Notes: generated from the sequence alone by a model not told the origin. DNA of 64,000 bases from Globodera rostochiensis (GCA_018350325.1 JAEVLN010000001.1:2283501-2347500); one strand, 5' to 3'; shown: positions 44,881 through 58,470, numbered from the stretch's first letter. Made by a program: numbers and translations.

Positions 44881-46615
44881 TGCTGAAGGAGTAGAAGTAC
44901 AAGCAGTACAATAGAAAAATGAAATCAGAGAATATGATTTTTTTTTGGAGTCAGAAAGCTTTACGCTTCTCTTTTTTTCTTGTCTGGCTTTGTTGCTGAA
45001 GAACGTGCTCACCGAAAATTTTTAAACCGGGGATTTGTCGGGAATACCTGAAGCTTTTGGGGGGAAAGAAGATTAATGCGGATTAATTTTTTGTGAAATG
45101 AAAAACGGAAAATTAATGACGGAGAATTGAAATGCGCGTGGAAGAAAATGCTTTCAATTGCGCGTGTCGTTGGGGGGGGGGGCGTTTTTTCATTAACGTC
45201 AATTTCCATATCCCATTTCTTGGGGATTAAAAAGGTGCAGCAAGAACAGTCAGTCAGTCTCGCCAAAGGAAGTGATGCTTTTGCCCCTGCGCCATCATTG
45301 GCATTGGCATTGGCATTCATTGGCACATCACGCCTCGAACTAGTGTACATATTTGTCCGGAAACTCCTTGGATTTGCGTAATTGGACCCGCACCCCGCTC
45401 CTCCACCACCTCTGAGCTTCGTGGATGATGAACTATGGCATTTGGGGGAAACAAAATGCTTCAACCCGCGAGCGGGGGGGGGGGGGACCGGTGGGCAGAG
45501 AGTAAAAGCGGCCAATGAGCAACAACAATCCCCCCCCCCCCCCCCCCGGGGGGGGGGGGGGAAAGGAAAAATTATGAAAGGCGGGAAAAAAAATGGGGGG
45601 GGGGGGGTAAAAGGACATCGCTGGCCCCTCGCCCCCCTAAAATATATAAGTTCGGAGAGCATCCAGCCCCATCCAAACGGCGGTCGATGATCCCTTAGGG
45701 GGGGGGGGCAGAAAGAAAACACACACTTTCTCTCTTGCCCCCCGTGGGGGGAGAAGAGGGGAGAGCGGGAGAGAAATGTTTGGCGAGGGGCGGGGGTAGG
45801 AAAATTTAAAAATCGAACGGTTGGAGGGGGGGGGGGGGGGGGAGGCGAATGTTTACGCGAGTTGCAAAGCGATGGCTAAAAGTGAAGGATGGAAATTTTT
45901 ATTTGACATCTGACGGGGGGGGGAATTCCAATTATTAAAAAAAAAAATTGCTTAAATTTTTGGATGAGTAAGAAAATGGTGCTATTTTTGGTCACATTTT
46001 TGTTCGTCTCGTCTCTTTTTTGTCAGAAGGTTTGTGTGGTGTATGCCCTTTTTGAAGCAGTTTAAGCTTTTCGGGAAATTTTAAACCTTTATTTAAAGAA
46101 ATTGGTGGCAAAAAATGCCTAAAATTTAGACCAAAATGCCAACTTTTGGTGGACAAAAAAACTTTTTCTTTCAACAAAAATCCAAATTTTGTACAAGTTG
46201 AAGGCGTATTTTCGTCAAAAAATAAAAAGTGTGCACTTTTATCGACGAAAAATGTACAAATTTTTTTTTGTCCCCCAACACTAAACCCCATAGGGGCCAA
46301 TGATAAGGCTGAACTGACACTGAACAATGAATAAAATGAATGGAGAAGGCGGGGAGGGGAGGGGGGGGGGGGAGGGGAGAGGAAAGGGCGAATTAATTTT
46401 TGGTGCAATGAATTCACATCGAATTTGTGTGTATAACATTATAACGAAAATTATTCACGCAGGTCGTTGGCCCCCTCCATAATAAAAGGGCACGTAAAGG
46501 GGACGACAACCCCTGGGGGGTGATGGATGGAACAAAAAAAAAGAGATCGGATGGTGGGGGGGGGAGAGGGGAGGAATGGGCAAAATGGAGCCGTACGTGG
46601 CGGACAAAAGGTCCC

Positions 46616-46752
46616 ATGGGGAACACAAAAAGTCTCCGGACAAAATGTCCCACAGCGAAAAATCGGACAACATGTCCGATAGCGATCGAACAAAATGTCC
46701 CATAGTGAAAAATCGGACAAAATGTCCCATAGTGAATCGGACAAAAGGTCCT
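46616..46752. repeat. Short tandem repeat with ATGTCC words
   Basis: About five imperfect units built on CGGACAAAATGTCCCATAG and TGAAAAAT; ACAAAATGTCC and its partial reverse complement make it semi-palindromic. Confidence 0.65.
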
Positions 46753-47768
46753 AAATTTTCCCTCAAATTGTACATATTTCAGAAATTAACCGCAAAATGC
46801 GTACCAACAAAAAAAAATTATAGAAATCACGTGCAGCCATGATTCGGACGGACACCGGTAGCGCCGAGGAGAATATCATTAGCCCCCCGCATCGTCGGGG
46901 GATTGAGAGGAGGGGGGGGGGGGCAAATTAATCTGTGTTAATGGAGGGATTATGTATGGGTGAGCTCTGGTCCCCCCCCCCCCCCCCCGGGGGCCGTAAC
47001 AACACAAAGCGTCTGTTGCATTAATACAAAATGGGGGGGGGGGGCGCCCGAGGCGCAAAAATTGCCAAAGATCCATCGACGACCTATCCCCTCCCCCCCC
47101 CCCCCATTGGCTAGAAATTCTTTCATTGCACAAAACAACAAGCAAATACCAAAACAACAAGCAAATACAATGCCATTTTCTTTGTTGCTAAAATGGACAG
47201 ACCCCCAAGGGGAGAAAGAGGGGGGGGTAAGGATTAGTTCTGGCAGGAGGCCCATGCCCGATGTAACACAACTGTCGCATAATCATCGGCCCAGGTCTTA
47301 ATTTGTCAAAATCTGCTTAAAATGCCAACGGCATTATCAAGAAGCACCTTATTGCCTCCAGGGCAAGTCATAAGGCTAATTGCTTTAGGGGAAGGGGAGG
47401 GCAGAATCGTCGGAAATGCGGATGCGTGCGCATCATGTGACCGTCTTATGGGCTTTTGACCTGATTTCTGCCTCGAGGGCTTACATCCGGTTCCAAAACA
47501 AATTTGTTGCCAAAAATTTGATAAATTCAAACCTCACAAAATTTGAAAATATTATTTAGCAGCATAGCGTTAGTTAGGAGGTTCAGAATAGAGACGGGAA
47601 AATTGGATCGAGAAAAAGGGACAAGATTAAACATAAAGCCCCGTATAGTTTTCTTTGAGCCATGGGTGTGCGGTCGGTCGGTCGAGAGTTTATTCGAGAT
47701 TTTTGGTCGAGATTTTTGAAAAGCGTAACGAGACGACTCCGTCCGATGCGTGGCGCTCATGTCTAAAC

Positions 47769-47905
47769 TAGAGCCCGGCGCGGGAGCGGATCCCGCGCGG
47801 GATTTTGCGGGACCCGCTCCGCAATCCCGCATTTTTTTGCGTTTTGCGGCGATCCCGCACGACTTTCCGAAAAAAAAATCCCACAGCGGGATCCCGCAAA
47901 TGCGA
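47769..47905. repeat. GGGATCCCGC word patch, possible truncated MITE
   Basis: Begins TAGAGCCCGGCGCGGGAGC, like a MITE end, followed by repeated GCGGGATCCCGC and CGGGACCCGCTCCGC words in both orientations. No matching right end found, so it may be truncated. Confidence 0.5.
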
Positions 47906-48664
47906 TTTTGCCGAGTAATGCCGACAAAGAAAAATGCCCGAAAAGGTTTCGGCGAAATTGCTGAAAATTGTTTCGAAAATGAAATTGTAAAATGGAAAAA
48001 TGCTTCACTTTTAGACAGACATCGAAAAAGTGACACAATAAAAGCCTAACACATAATGAATTTTATTTTAATATTGTTGAGCAGCAGAGCAGTTTCAAAT
48101 GGCCACCAAAATTGTTTGATTTTGATTAGCTAACAAAAAAAAAAGCTTGAAAATGAATATGAAAAAGCATTTTGTGAAGGCCCACCCAACCGAAGACAAC
48201 AAAAAAAAACATGTGCGAGCTGTACAACAACACACCCAAACGTGGCATTGAGGTCGTGTGAATCGATCTCGGAGGACGAGGGGACGTCCCAATACTTATG
48301 ACGAAGGACGATGGCATTTGGGTGAGGGGGAGGGGGAGGGGGGGGGGGAGATGAAGAAATCTGCTTTAAAAATGTGTCGTCTCAGTAATTCAACTTCCTC
48401 CTCCCCCAGTAATAATAACAAACGCATGCATGTCCGGGACAACATGTTCAAGCTGTACTTGCATGTCCAGACAAAACTTTTTCCTAAGTAAACGGAAGCT
48501 AAAATATTGAACGGATTATTTAATGATGAAATATTTCCCCATTGATGGGATTATTTTGGCAGATAGGAAGCTCGAATTAAGGGTTTAAACGAGGGGGGTG
48601 GTCCGCGGCTCTTTTGGGGACAGCTCGTTCGGGGATTAACGGTGGCGACAGTCATGGCGGGCGG

Positions 48665-49410
48665 TGGTCGGGGAAGAATCCCCAAAAAATGTCGGGGTTT
48701 GGGGCTCGGGGATGAGTCCACAAAAATGTCGGGGTTTGGATCTCGGGGATAAGGCCCAAAAATGTCGGGGTTTGGATCTCGGGGATAAGGCCCAAAAATG
48801 TCGGGGTTTAGGGGGTCGGGGAAGAGTCCCAAAAATGTCGGGGTTTGGATCTCGGGGATAAGGCCCAAAAATGTCGGGGTTTGGAGGTCGGGGAGGTGTC
48901 CCCAAAAATGTCGGGGTTTAGGGGTCGGGGAAGAGTCCACAAAAATGTCGGGGTTTGAATCTCGGGGATAAGACCCAAAAATGTCGGGATTTGGATCTCG
49001 GGGATAAGGCCCAAAAATGTCAGGGTTTGAATCTCGGGGATAAGACCCAAAAATGTCGGGATTTGGATCTCGGGGATAAGGCCCAAAAATGTCAGGGTTT
49101 GAATCTCGGGGATAAGGCCCAAAAATGTCGGGGTTTGAATCTCGGGGATAAGGCCCAAAAATGTCGGGATTTGGATCTCGGGGATAAGGCCCAAAAATGT
49201 CAGGGTTTGAATCTCGGGGATAAGGCCCAAAAATGTCGGGATTTGGATCTCGGGGATAAGGCCCAAAAATGTCAGGGTTTGAATCTCGGGGATAAGGCCC
49301 AAAAATGTCGGGATTTGGATCTCGGGGTGGATCTCGGGGATAAGGCCCAAAAATAACGGGGTTTGGATTTCGGGGATAAGGCTCAAAAATGTCGGGGTTT
49401 GGGGGTTGGG
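48665..49410. repeat. 36-bp satellite with a 72-bp higher-order unit
   Basis: About 20 units of GTCGGGGTTTGGATCTCGGG plus GATAAGGCCCAAAAAT (36 bp). From 48950 on, two variants alternate, GTCGGGATTTGGATC and GTCAGGGTTTGAATC, so the true period there is 72 bp. As 36 is divisible by three, all frames on both strands stay open for long stretches; these are not genes. Confidence 0.95.
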
Positions 49411-49559
49411 GATCCAAAATCCAACTTTAGTCCAAGCTTAGAAGACTTAGGGGCCCGACCCACGAGTTGGGTCTGTGTGTGTGTCTCCATTTGTGTCACC
49501 GTTTTCGCAAGGGTTCGGTCCCCCCCCCCCCCCCCCACAAAACTCACTCACAACTTCGA

Positions 49560-52090
49560 GAGTGAGTGAGAGAGAGAGGGGAGGGCCAATTATGATGAAA
49601 TCTTGAAACTTGTGGGGTCCTCAAGACTGACTGAACACACATTCATTCAGCCAGCCATTCGTTCACTTTTGCAAGTGACAAAAACGGGGGGGGGGAGAGA
49701 TTCGGGGCAGGCGGGGGCAGCCAATGATTTCTCTTCTTTTCTCGTCTTCGACATCGACCGAACGAGACCGACCAACGACAACGACGACGACGGCGAAAGG
49801 TGAATAGGGGGGGGGGAGGGGAGGGGTTAGGGGGGGGGGGCTTTTGGGAAGTGTGGAGGGGGAGGGGGAGGTTGGAAGGAACGTCGAGACTGGCTCTCGT
49901 TGTCGAGAGCAGTGAACGAACGGCGGCGGAAGGTTGGACGGAGGGGTGGGGGACGTGTGGGGTGGAGGAGGGTGAAGGGATTCAACGGGGGGAGGGGCGG
50001 GCGGGCGGGGCCCCTCCCCACGCGGACAGAGACACTTTGTTTGAAGAGAGTGTTGGGAGGGGGGGGGCCTTGGAGGCTGGTGGCTCGCCCGGGGCGAAAT
50101 AAAGAAGGTTATGGGACACGCACGCACGCGTCTGCCGGCTGGCAGCAGCAGCAGCGGCGGCGGCAACGACGCCGGCAGGCATAAACCCCCCGCCAGCGCC
50201 GCGCGTTCGCCCCGCCCGTCTCTTCTGCCCAACTGAGTGAATGGTTGGGTTTTCTCTGTATGTGTGGGAGGGGGGGGGGGGACGTGTGGGAAAAGAACAC
50301 TCGTCGAAGACCGACGACGAAAACGAATTGAATGGATGGGTTGGAAAAAAGAAGAAAGGTCGAGAACTGCGGCGACGGGACGGGCGGGCGGATTGGCCAT
50401 CGCTGGGGGGGGGGGGTGACGAACGATGGATGGGGGGGGGGGGGGAGGAGGATAAGGAAGAGCGAGAGAGTGCGTGAAATTGAAGAGATTGGATGACAAA
50501 AAGGCAGGAGAGAGAGTGTGCGGAATGTAGAGAATGTAATCAGGAAAAGTGTCCACGGGAGCAGAGACAATGTGCGGCAACAGAAGACAGGCGCGCAAAG
50601 ACAAGGTGAGAGGAATAAAATGCCGTCGGGGCAAAATGCCCTTCTCTGGCGCCTGCGGAGAGAAGGAGTTGAGCTGTTTCGGGGAAGAAGACCGCGCCCG
50701 CCTCCTCCTCCTCTCATCTGCTCTCCGGTCTGTTGCGGCCCCCATGGCGACGGTTGGGGTCCGACGGTCGTCGCAATTGGCACCGTGGCCCATTAATTAA
50801 GACAAGCTCACCCCCGAGGCAATGAGTAGCCCCTCCCCCCCTCCCCTCTCTCCCCTTTCCCCCGAGGGGATGATGCGGGCGGCGGGAGAGTCGAGAGTCT
50901 CGCGGGTGCCCATATAGCCAAAGGGGGCGGCGGCAGTGACGGCAACTTTTTCTTGGAACGAAAGGTGGCAAATATGTGCCCAACTTATCGTTGCGCTTTT
51001 TACGCCCATATTTTTTTGAAAATCAATTTTTAACATTTTGGAAAAAAATTTTTATGTCCTTGAAATTTTATTTATAGTGCCTCCGAATAATTTTTTTTTT
51101 TTTTGGCGATTGGGCGAATAGTTCATCAATCTTACCCCAAAAACGATCGAACAAATTCAGCGCCCGAAGGGCTGTATGTGTGTAGTAATGGTGAAGGGGG
51201 GGGGGAAAGGTGGTGCTGAACTTGTGAGGGGAGATAAGAGAAATTCACTCCATCTTTCCATCATCATTCGCTGCGGAATTGAGAAGACTGTGAAAGGGGG
51301 TGGGGGGGGTAAATGTGATGATGAGGAGAGGGGGATGGGATGGGGGAGAGGAGGGGGGGATGGAAAGAGGAGGGGGGAGGGGAAGGGGGGGGGAGGAAGA
51401 GGGAGGGGAGGAGGGAAGGGGGAAGGAGGGGGAAGGAAGGGGGAAGGAAGGGCGAAGGAAGGAAGGGGGGGGGGAGGAAGAGGGAAGGGCGAAGGAAGGG
51501 CGAAGGAAGGGGGAAGGAAGGGGGAAGGAAGGGGGGGAGGAAGAGGAGGAAGATGAAGACGGAAAATGGAGGAGGATTCAACTGGGGGGGGGAGGGGTGG
51601 AAGTGGGAAAAGGAGTAGACGGAAGAAGAAGGGAAGATGAAAACGTGTAAAAGGAAGATGAAGAAAAATGTCATTGGAAGTGGAAGAGAATGGAAGAGAA
51701 AATGAAAGTGAAAGAATAAGAAGTTGAGCGGAACAAAAGAAGAGAGATGAGGGGGAGGACTAAAAGGAGTAATGAGGAGGAAGAAGAGGAAAAGCAAAGA
51801 TCAGTGGGAGAGGAACTAAAAGAAGGAAGGAAGGAAAGGAAAAATCAAAGATGGATGGATATAATGGAAGAAGAAGAACAAAGGTGATCGGAAGAGCAAG
51901 AAAGGTGTAAATTAGGGAGTGGTGGGGCAGTGAAGTAAAGAAGATTATTCGCCCGAGGGGGGGGGGGTGGCGGCAAATTGGCCAAAAGTCAGGCGATACG
52001 CGTGTTAAGACACCCCCCGGGGGGGGGGGCACAGGGAATAATCGATTGGGGGAATTTGGCCAAGTGGAAAATGGGGGGGGGGGGAAATTG
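49560..52090. repeat. Second long purine-strand (G/A) tract
   Basis: The plus strand is heavily G/A, most extreme at 51300-51560 (GGAAGG/GGGGAGGAAGA repeats, almost no pyrimidines) and 51600-51950 (GAAGAAGAGG). Long Pro-rich minus-strand open segments are compositional. Confidence 0.8.
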
Positions 52091-54728
52091 GTCCCCGAAT
52101 TTGTTGTGTGGCGTGTGTGTGTGTGTGTGTGTAAAAGGCGGGTGAATTTAATTCAAAAATTGTCGTCCGCCGTCCCCTCGGGCGTTATGAAATTTTGCCT
52201 CTCAAAAAAGGCGAGCAGCGATTTTGTGAACATAAAAAAAAAGAGTGTTTTATTTTTGGAATTGGGCTGAGCCTGCGAATGTAAATGCAAGGCTTTTTGT
52301 ATCAGAGGCCTTTTTTTGAAGGCTTCAAAACTTTTATTTAAAATTTTACAAAAAGCTGAAAATTTTGAACAAATAATTTGTAATTTGTCCAATCGTTTAG
52401 CGTTTGCTCATTAGCTTATAGCATTGTAAGCCTTAGAAAGGTATCAAAAACAGACCAAAAAGTAAAGTTTCGAAAATTTTCTTTGATGAAACGAATCGTC
52501 TCTTTTTTTACCCGGCACACGTTTTTTGTGCCATTGCCTGCTAATGTTTCAAAAATTTTTTTTGCGGAATAGAGAGCAATTTTAGTTTAATTAAGCTAAT
52601 GTTTTAACTATTATTGGCACAATGCAAATTGGCACATCCCCCGGAGGCGAATGTCTTTGGCGGGAGGCGGCGGGGGGCGGGACGGTAGTGCCGGTGCCGG
52701 CTAATTGTGCCGTCGTGCAAGCCGAAACAAATGCCGACCAATTCTTTCGTCTCTTTTACTTCCCTCCCCTCCGGGGACGGATGTTCACCCCCCCCCCCCC
52801 CTCCGGCATCATTTTTTTGTCTTCTTTTTTGTTACCGCCGCACCACTCGGCTGTCGCTAATTGGCAGACGGTGTGCGCGGAGTATGGACACCCCCGGGGG
52901 GGGGGGCGGCGGCTTATTGCCAGCCGTTGAGAAAATTGAATTGAAATATTAGAGGTGGCGCGACGGGGATGGTGAGATGATGAAAATGGTGGTGAGAGAT
53001 GATGATGGGCAGGTGGGGGAGATATGGCGGGCCGGGGGGGGATCGATTAGGTGTACTTTTTTTTGTTCACGTGAACAACCGACCCCCGAGGGGTGAGAGG
53101 GGCGGTGGGCGGGGAGGGGAGCGGGGACAGGTAAAATTAAAGATAATGCGGGAGACTAACTGTGTGCGCTCGGGGATGAAAGTTTGTCGGGGATGAAAGT
53201 TTGGCGAGGATAAAGCGGGGACAATCAAAGGCGGGAATTGTGAAGCGGGGACAAACAAGGGCGGGGATGCAAAGCGGGGACGGGAATGTGAAGCGGGGAC
53301 CAACTGTCGGGGATGGTGAAGCGGGGACGGTTAAAAACACAGAGAACGATTAATGGGGGAGCTTATGTGTATGTATTGGTTTCCTTATCATTTGGACACG
53401 CCGATTAGTGCATGATCGGGATCTGACTGATAACGTTTGAGTGAGTGCTTTTGTGCCCGACGGGTGCGCATAAAGCCAGTTCAGACGCCAATGTATTTTA
53501 CACGGTCAAAATCACGGGGAATTTAACAATCTGATCACTGATCACTGATCACGACTCTCACTGATCAGTAATCAGCGACAGTTAAGGCGAAAGTGTTACA
53601 CAGTTAAGGAAACGTTATAAAATTTGGGGTTTTCAAGAGAAATTTATTTGCCTTCCCCGTAGGGTTGATGCAAAAAGTGTCAGCGCATTTCCATCGGAAC
53701 TGCTCGGGAGTATGTTAAACGTAATTATGCATTTGTTCAACGAATTGCCCTTAAATTATGCCCTCGGGGGAGGGGGGGGGTCAGCCACGTTTGTGAATTG
53801 TTGCCCTGTGCCGCCGCCGCCGGAGGGGGGGGGGGCTGGTGGAGGCGGGGGCAGTCACCGCCATCCCCCGCCCCTCACCATGTCCATGCTGCGTCCCATG
53901 AGCCAGCCGCCGTCGTCGTCGTCGTCGCCGCCGGCGCTCTCACGAGAGATGGGCAGCGGCTGGCGCGAGCTGACGCGCTCGGAGCAATTAAGCGCCCCCC
54001 GCCCCCGCCCCTCTCCCCTCGGGGGATGGTGAAAAAGTGTTCTCTTTTTGCCCGCTGGTGCCGGCCAAGAGGCCGGCCAACGACGAGGCCGGGGACGCGA
54101 AAAGGGTGGGAAAAAATGGCACATTCAAACCAAAAAGGCTCATATTCATCCAGTCGAGAGTCTTGAAATTGCTCAACAAAAAAAAGGCAAAATCCTATTT
54201 TAGATTAGGTATTACGATTCATTGAAACATTGGCACGGCACCATGTTGGCCAAAAATAAAATTGCCAATTAAAAACGGCTACAATTTTCTGATGCCATCA
54301 AAGGACAGCAAGCAGTTTGTTGCCGATGGGAAAAGTTTGGTCAATTAGTTGAAAACGGACGGCATTTTACACTTATAGGGAGTGCCGGACCTCCATAAAG
54401 CATGGTGAAAAAGCATAAGAAAAATAAGCAAGTAGGCTGTGCGGCAGGGCAGGTAAACAAAAATAAAAAATAAGTGAATTTGGTTTTTACATTTTGGGGT
54501 TAATTTTTTCAAAGTTTTACTTTTTAGGTCAAAATTTGGATCCCGAATTTTGCTTTGTCCCGAAAATCCCCGGTCCCGGTAAATTCATAAAATAACTCCC
54601 CCGCCCCCATCTCAATCACGGAGCTCAGGATGTTAGGGTGTTACAAATTGAGAAGAAAGTTTTTGGTCTGGGATTTGCCCGAAAACTCTTCGCTTCGGTT
54701 TTGGGGTCTCAAGAAAGAGAGGTCGAGA
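52091..54728. other. No supported gene; minisatellite at 53180-53335
   Basis: 53180-53335 has short units around AAGCGGGGACAA and GCGGGAATGTGAAG. At 53876-54030 a GC-rich piece is open on both strands (plus: MSMLRPMSQPPSSSSSPP; minus: an Asp-rich reading) and might be an exon, but nothing decides the strand. 53528-53575 repeats CTGATCA. Confidence 0.4.
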
Positions 54729-55318
54729 GTTCAGCTGCCGGGGTTGGGCAAGTTTAGGCACAACACCGGCAATCGTTAAATGGGACCAGAGTTTCAGCTG
54801 CCGGGGTTGGGCAAGTTCAGGCACAACACCGGCAATCGTTAAATGGGACCAGAGTTTCAGCTGCCGGGGTTGGGCAAGTTCAGGCACAACACCGGCAATC
54901 GTTAAATGGGACCAGAGTTTCAGCTGCCGGGGTTGGGCAAGTTCAGGCACAACACCGGCAATCGTTAAATGGGACCAGAGTTTCAGCTGCCGGGGTTGGG
55001 CAAGTTCAGGCACCTGTAATCGTTAAAATGGGACCAGAGTTTCAGCTGCCGGGGTTGGGCAAGTTCAGGCACAACACCGGCAATCGTTAAATGGGACCAG
55101 AGTTTCAGCTGCCGGGGTTGGGCATGTTCAGGCACCGGTAATCGTTAAAATGGGACCAGAGTTTCAGCTGCCGGGGTTGGGCAAGTTCAGGCACAACACC
55201 GGCAATCGTTAAATGGGACCAGAGTTTCAGCTGCCGGGGTTGGGCAAGTTCAGGCACCGGTAATCGTTAAAATGGGACCAGAGTTTCAGCTGCCGGGGTT
55301 GGGCAAGTTCAGGCACAC
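54729..55318. repeat. 63/59-bp satellite
   Basis: About ten units: TTTCAGCTGCCGGGGTTGGG, CAAGTTCAGGCACAACACCG, GCAATCGTTAAATGGGACCA, GAG (63 bp). The first four or five are long; after that a 59-bp variant, with ACAACACCGGCAA shortened to CTGTAA or CGGTAA and one extra A, alternates with the 63-bp unit. The long form keeps frame (21 codons). CAGCTG and CCGG palindromes recur. Confidence 0.95.
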
Positions 55319-58300
55319 CGACGACGATCATTATAAATGCGTGGGGCTCAATTTCTGATCGGGTCAGCCAATAAACCTTGTTCGGCTTCAGTAGGAGGTC
55401 TCGCGGCTCAACAAAATTCACAAAGTTTTCGCGTTATTTTTCAAGAAATTTCTGTCAGAAAGATTGGAAATTGTCGAGAATGGCAGGCCGAGAGTGTCCG
55501 TGTCCAATATTTATTTTTGTCCCGATGTGTAACTGACTCCGCCGCTGTGCCGTGTCCCATTTTCTCATGACAAAAAAAAAAAATTTGGAGTAGCATTGAG
55601 CATGAAGCACACAGTTAGGCCGCGCTTAAATGCCAAACGCTTTGGGCATTGGACAACAAAAAAAAAAAGTGTGGTGGCATTTTGGGAGCAAATAATTCTG
55701 AGAATTATTGAAAAAATTGGCACAAATGGGCCCGGGGGGGGGGTATTATTATTGCGCGAGGGAACATCGAAATTTGTGACGGGCAAATTATTCCCATGGA
55801 AAGAAACCCTCCGGCGCTTTTTGGCCCCTCCGACTTATTATTATTTCTTTCACACTGACAAATGAGTTGAGTTTGGCACCGCCGCCGCCAATTATGGCAA
55901 GAAGATTCGTCGAAATTTGTGTCGGCAATAATAAAGCGATTTCAAAATAATGCCAACAAATATTTGTCTTAAACAGAATTGTACGGCGCGCGCGCGGAAC
56001 CGGTGGCGCGTCAATTTATATTAGACATTAAAGCGCGAAGGCTGAGTAATTTCGGGAATAACCAAAAATTCTCGCGGAGACTGAAACTCCGCCGCCGATT
56101 GAGTCTGAGTCTCGCGCTTGGGTCACCGGGTCGCGGCAATTAAATATTTTTATCGGATTGAATTTCGGCACAAAAAACGTCCCCCCCCCCCTCCCTCCCC
56201 CCAGGGGAAGCTTTTCGGACATCCGAAAGCGACGGCACCAAAACATTTGTGTGGTTCACGCACTGGTACGGTTCGCAAAACGTCACCGGGCCCAATTAAA
56301 CGCCTTAAGGGGGTAAACAAAAAGCACAAAAAGTGCCTGCGGCTCTTTAAAGCATCGGCGGAGCAGCACAGGCCAATAGCAAGTGCATGTTTACCTATTT
56401 GGCCTAATGACTCAGAAAGCTTTCTCATTGGAGTGGAGGAGGATGTGCCCGTAGGGGCCGCGTCCAACGGCGCGGATTTGTCCCCGTGGGGGCTGCGCCA
56501 ACTCCGACGTCAGGGGGGGGGGGGGGGGGGGGGGATTAACAATAAAAGTGCATTCAATCCCCCACCCCCCCCCCCAGCAGCACAACCCCACGCAATCGCC
56601 CCGTTGAACGAAACGGCATTTTTTATTGTCGCCGCTTCTGCAACTTATGGGCGGAAGCTTAAGAGTCGTCGACAAAAAGTCTATCCATCCCGCATAATCC
56701 CGAGAATTGGACGCCACGGTAAGTCTCGACAAGTCCAGGAACTTTTATGTAACTGTGCAAATCTATCGAAGGCTTAGGACCACAACAGTTTTGAGAGCAA
56801 TTAGGCCAAAGTGCCGTGCCGTTTTGAATGCCCGAGTAAAGGATTAGACCACCAGCAGCAGCAGTTTAAAGGTCCAACTGAATAGGCTGATCAGATCGTT
56901 TTGAATGCTTCATTCCAAAGGAATGGGGCAACTGATCGATCAACCAAGGACAAGAGTTGGTCGGTCAACTGATCGATCAAGATCAACCAAAGATCGCTTC
57001 CACTGGTGTATTCAGATCAGATCATATGAGTTGGCTGATCAACGAGATCGTGATCAATCACTAAAAGATTGCACCCAAAATTTGATCACATAAATAAACG
57101 TATATAATTAATTAATTATGTACGAAGAGCTTTGCTTGGCGTCACATTGACCCCTACGCCGTCCTCACAGCCTCCAAAATTCGCGTGTGGGGGGGGGTGC
57201 TCCATTGTTTTTGCGCTTTGGCCATTTTCACTATCCCTCCCCCCCCCCCCTCCCTCCCGCTCTGTGGTGCCGTGCCGTTTGCACACCTTTTGTGCCCTCT
57301 GCACAACCTCCATTCATTCATATTCATTCTTTCATCGCCGCCGCCGCCCCGCGGCGTCAACAAAAGAGGTCCAAACAGATGAGGGCACGGCACACACACA
57401 CACGCAAAATGTCGAAAAAATGTTATGAGGCCACTGAACAAACAAATTCCCTTCCCCCCCCCCCCTCCCGCCCCAATCACCAGCAGCAGAAAGAACTCTC
57501 TCTCTCTCCGCCGCTTCTCTGGCCAACCAATTTTATAAGCATTGGCCCCACTCTGGTGTCCGTTGCTCTGCTTCTTTGCCCTATGAACCTCTCACGTTCA
57601 CTGACATTGTTCTTCACTCTCTCGCCAATCTCTCTCTGCTTGCTTGCTTGCTCGTCTTCGCAACGTCACGGCACGGAATGGCCAAGGCCCAAGGTCCACA
57701 ACCTAATGATATCATCACATGCAAAAAATAAGGGGTCAACGAACACTTTCATTAGCACCAACAAGCGGCACGCTTTGTTTATGTGCCTCCTCAACAAAAT
57801 GCCGCCGATGGCCCCCCGCTTTTTGAAAGACAAAAAAAAAACGAGTCTCGTTGTGGTTCAGTGACGTTGACCATTTTGAACAAGTGTCCGATCACTGCTT
57901 TAGAGTAAATGATTGATGTCCGAGAGTCTCGGGTCTCGACCAAAGAAAATTTTTTGGCTTTTTAGGCCTTGGCAAATTTTAGGTCTCGAGCATCACTACT
58001 TGTTCAGCAGCGGCACACCAACAGAAACAGCAGACAGACGACAAAAGGAATTGACAAAGCCCGAAGCTGTTACCTAAAATGCTGTAGAAGGCGCAAATCG
58101 CTGCTCCACCAAATGTCAAAAGCACGAAATTCCGAAAAAACAAAAATTGTTTTTTTTTGTTAATTAATAACAGAAGTCAATTCGTTAGAGATCGTACCGG
58201 GCCGGGGTTTTCCGGGCCCTCTTGCCCAGTCCCAAGTGTTTTTTGGAGGGTCTTACTTGACCCGATTTGAAATTAATGACAGATCGCCAAATGTTTAAAT

Positions 58301-58470
58301 TTTTGAATAATTACAAATTCTTAAAAAAACAACAAAATTTCTCAAATTTTCTCGGACGATGCCCATCGGCACCGCCAATCCCCCCCCCCCCCCTCGCCTC
58401 TCCTCAAAAAAATATTTTTTTAGAAAATTCCGGTAAAAATTTGCTCAGCAACGAATGTGTTCGGCCGTCG
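55319..58470. other. No supported gene; GATC-rich patch at 56885-57060
   Basis: Low-complexity C and G runs (for example G19 at 56513-56531). 56885-57060 holds many GATC words (CTGATCGATCAACCAA in two near copies about 38 bp apart). 57890-58008 has GTCTCGGGTCTCGACC and a right end GCATCACTA, perhaps another decayed element. No coding exon recognised. Confidence 0.4.

Larger units (their letters stand above)
44900..48660. other. Gene-free stretch upstream of FOXO, with G/C runs
   Basis: Contains several runs of 10-17 C or G, notably a C17-G13 hairpin-like pair at 45532-45561. Open segments are Pro- or Gly-rich by-products. No conserved exon recognised. Confidence 0.5.

Noticed and set aside
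45009..45722. 237-codon minus-strand open segment
   Set aside because: C/G homopolymers produce Pro/Gly runs; no conserved motif.
48551..49417. Long repeat-protein-like open segments (IPEIQTPTFLGL type)
   Set aside because: They arise because the 36-bp satellite period is divisible by three and are open on both strands.
49663..50793. 376-codon minus-strand open segment
   Set aside because: Pro/Ser/Arg-rich reading of a purine-rich plus strand; no domain, no splice logic, many homopolymers.
53876..54124. GC-rich segment open on both strands
   Set aside because: No homology, splice partners or strand evidence; kept only as a possible exon.
54633..55013. PELAQPRQLKLWSHLTIAGV repeat reading
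   Set aside because: 63-bp satellite, not a gene.
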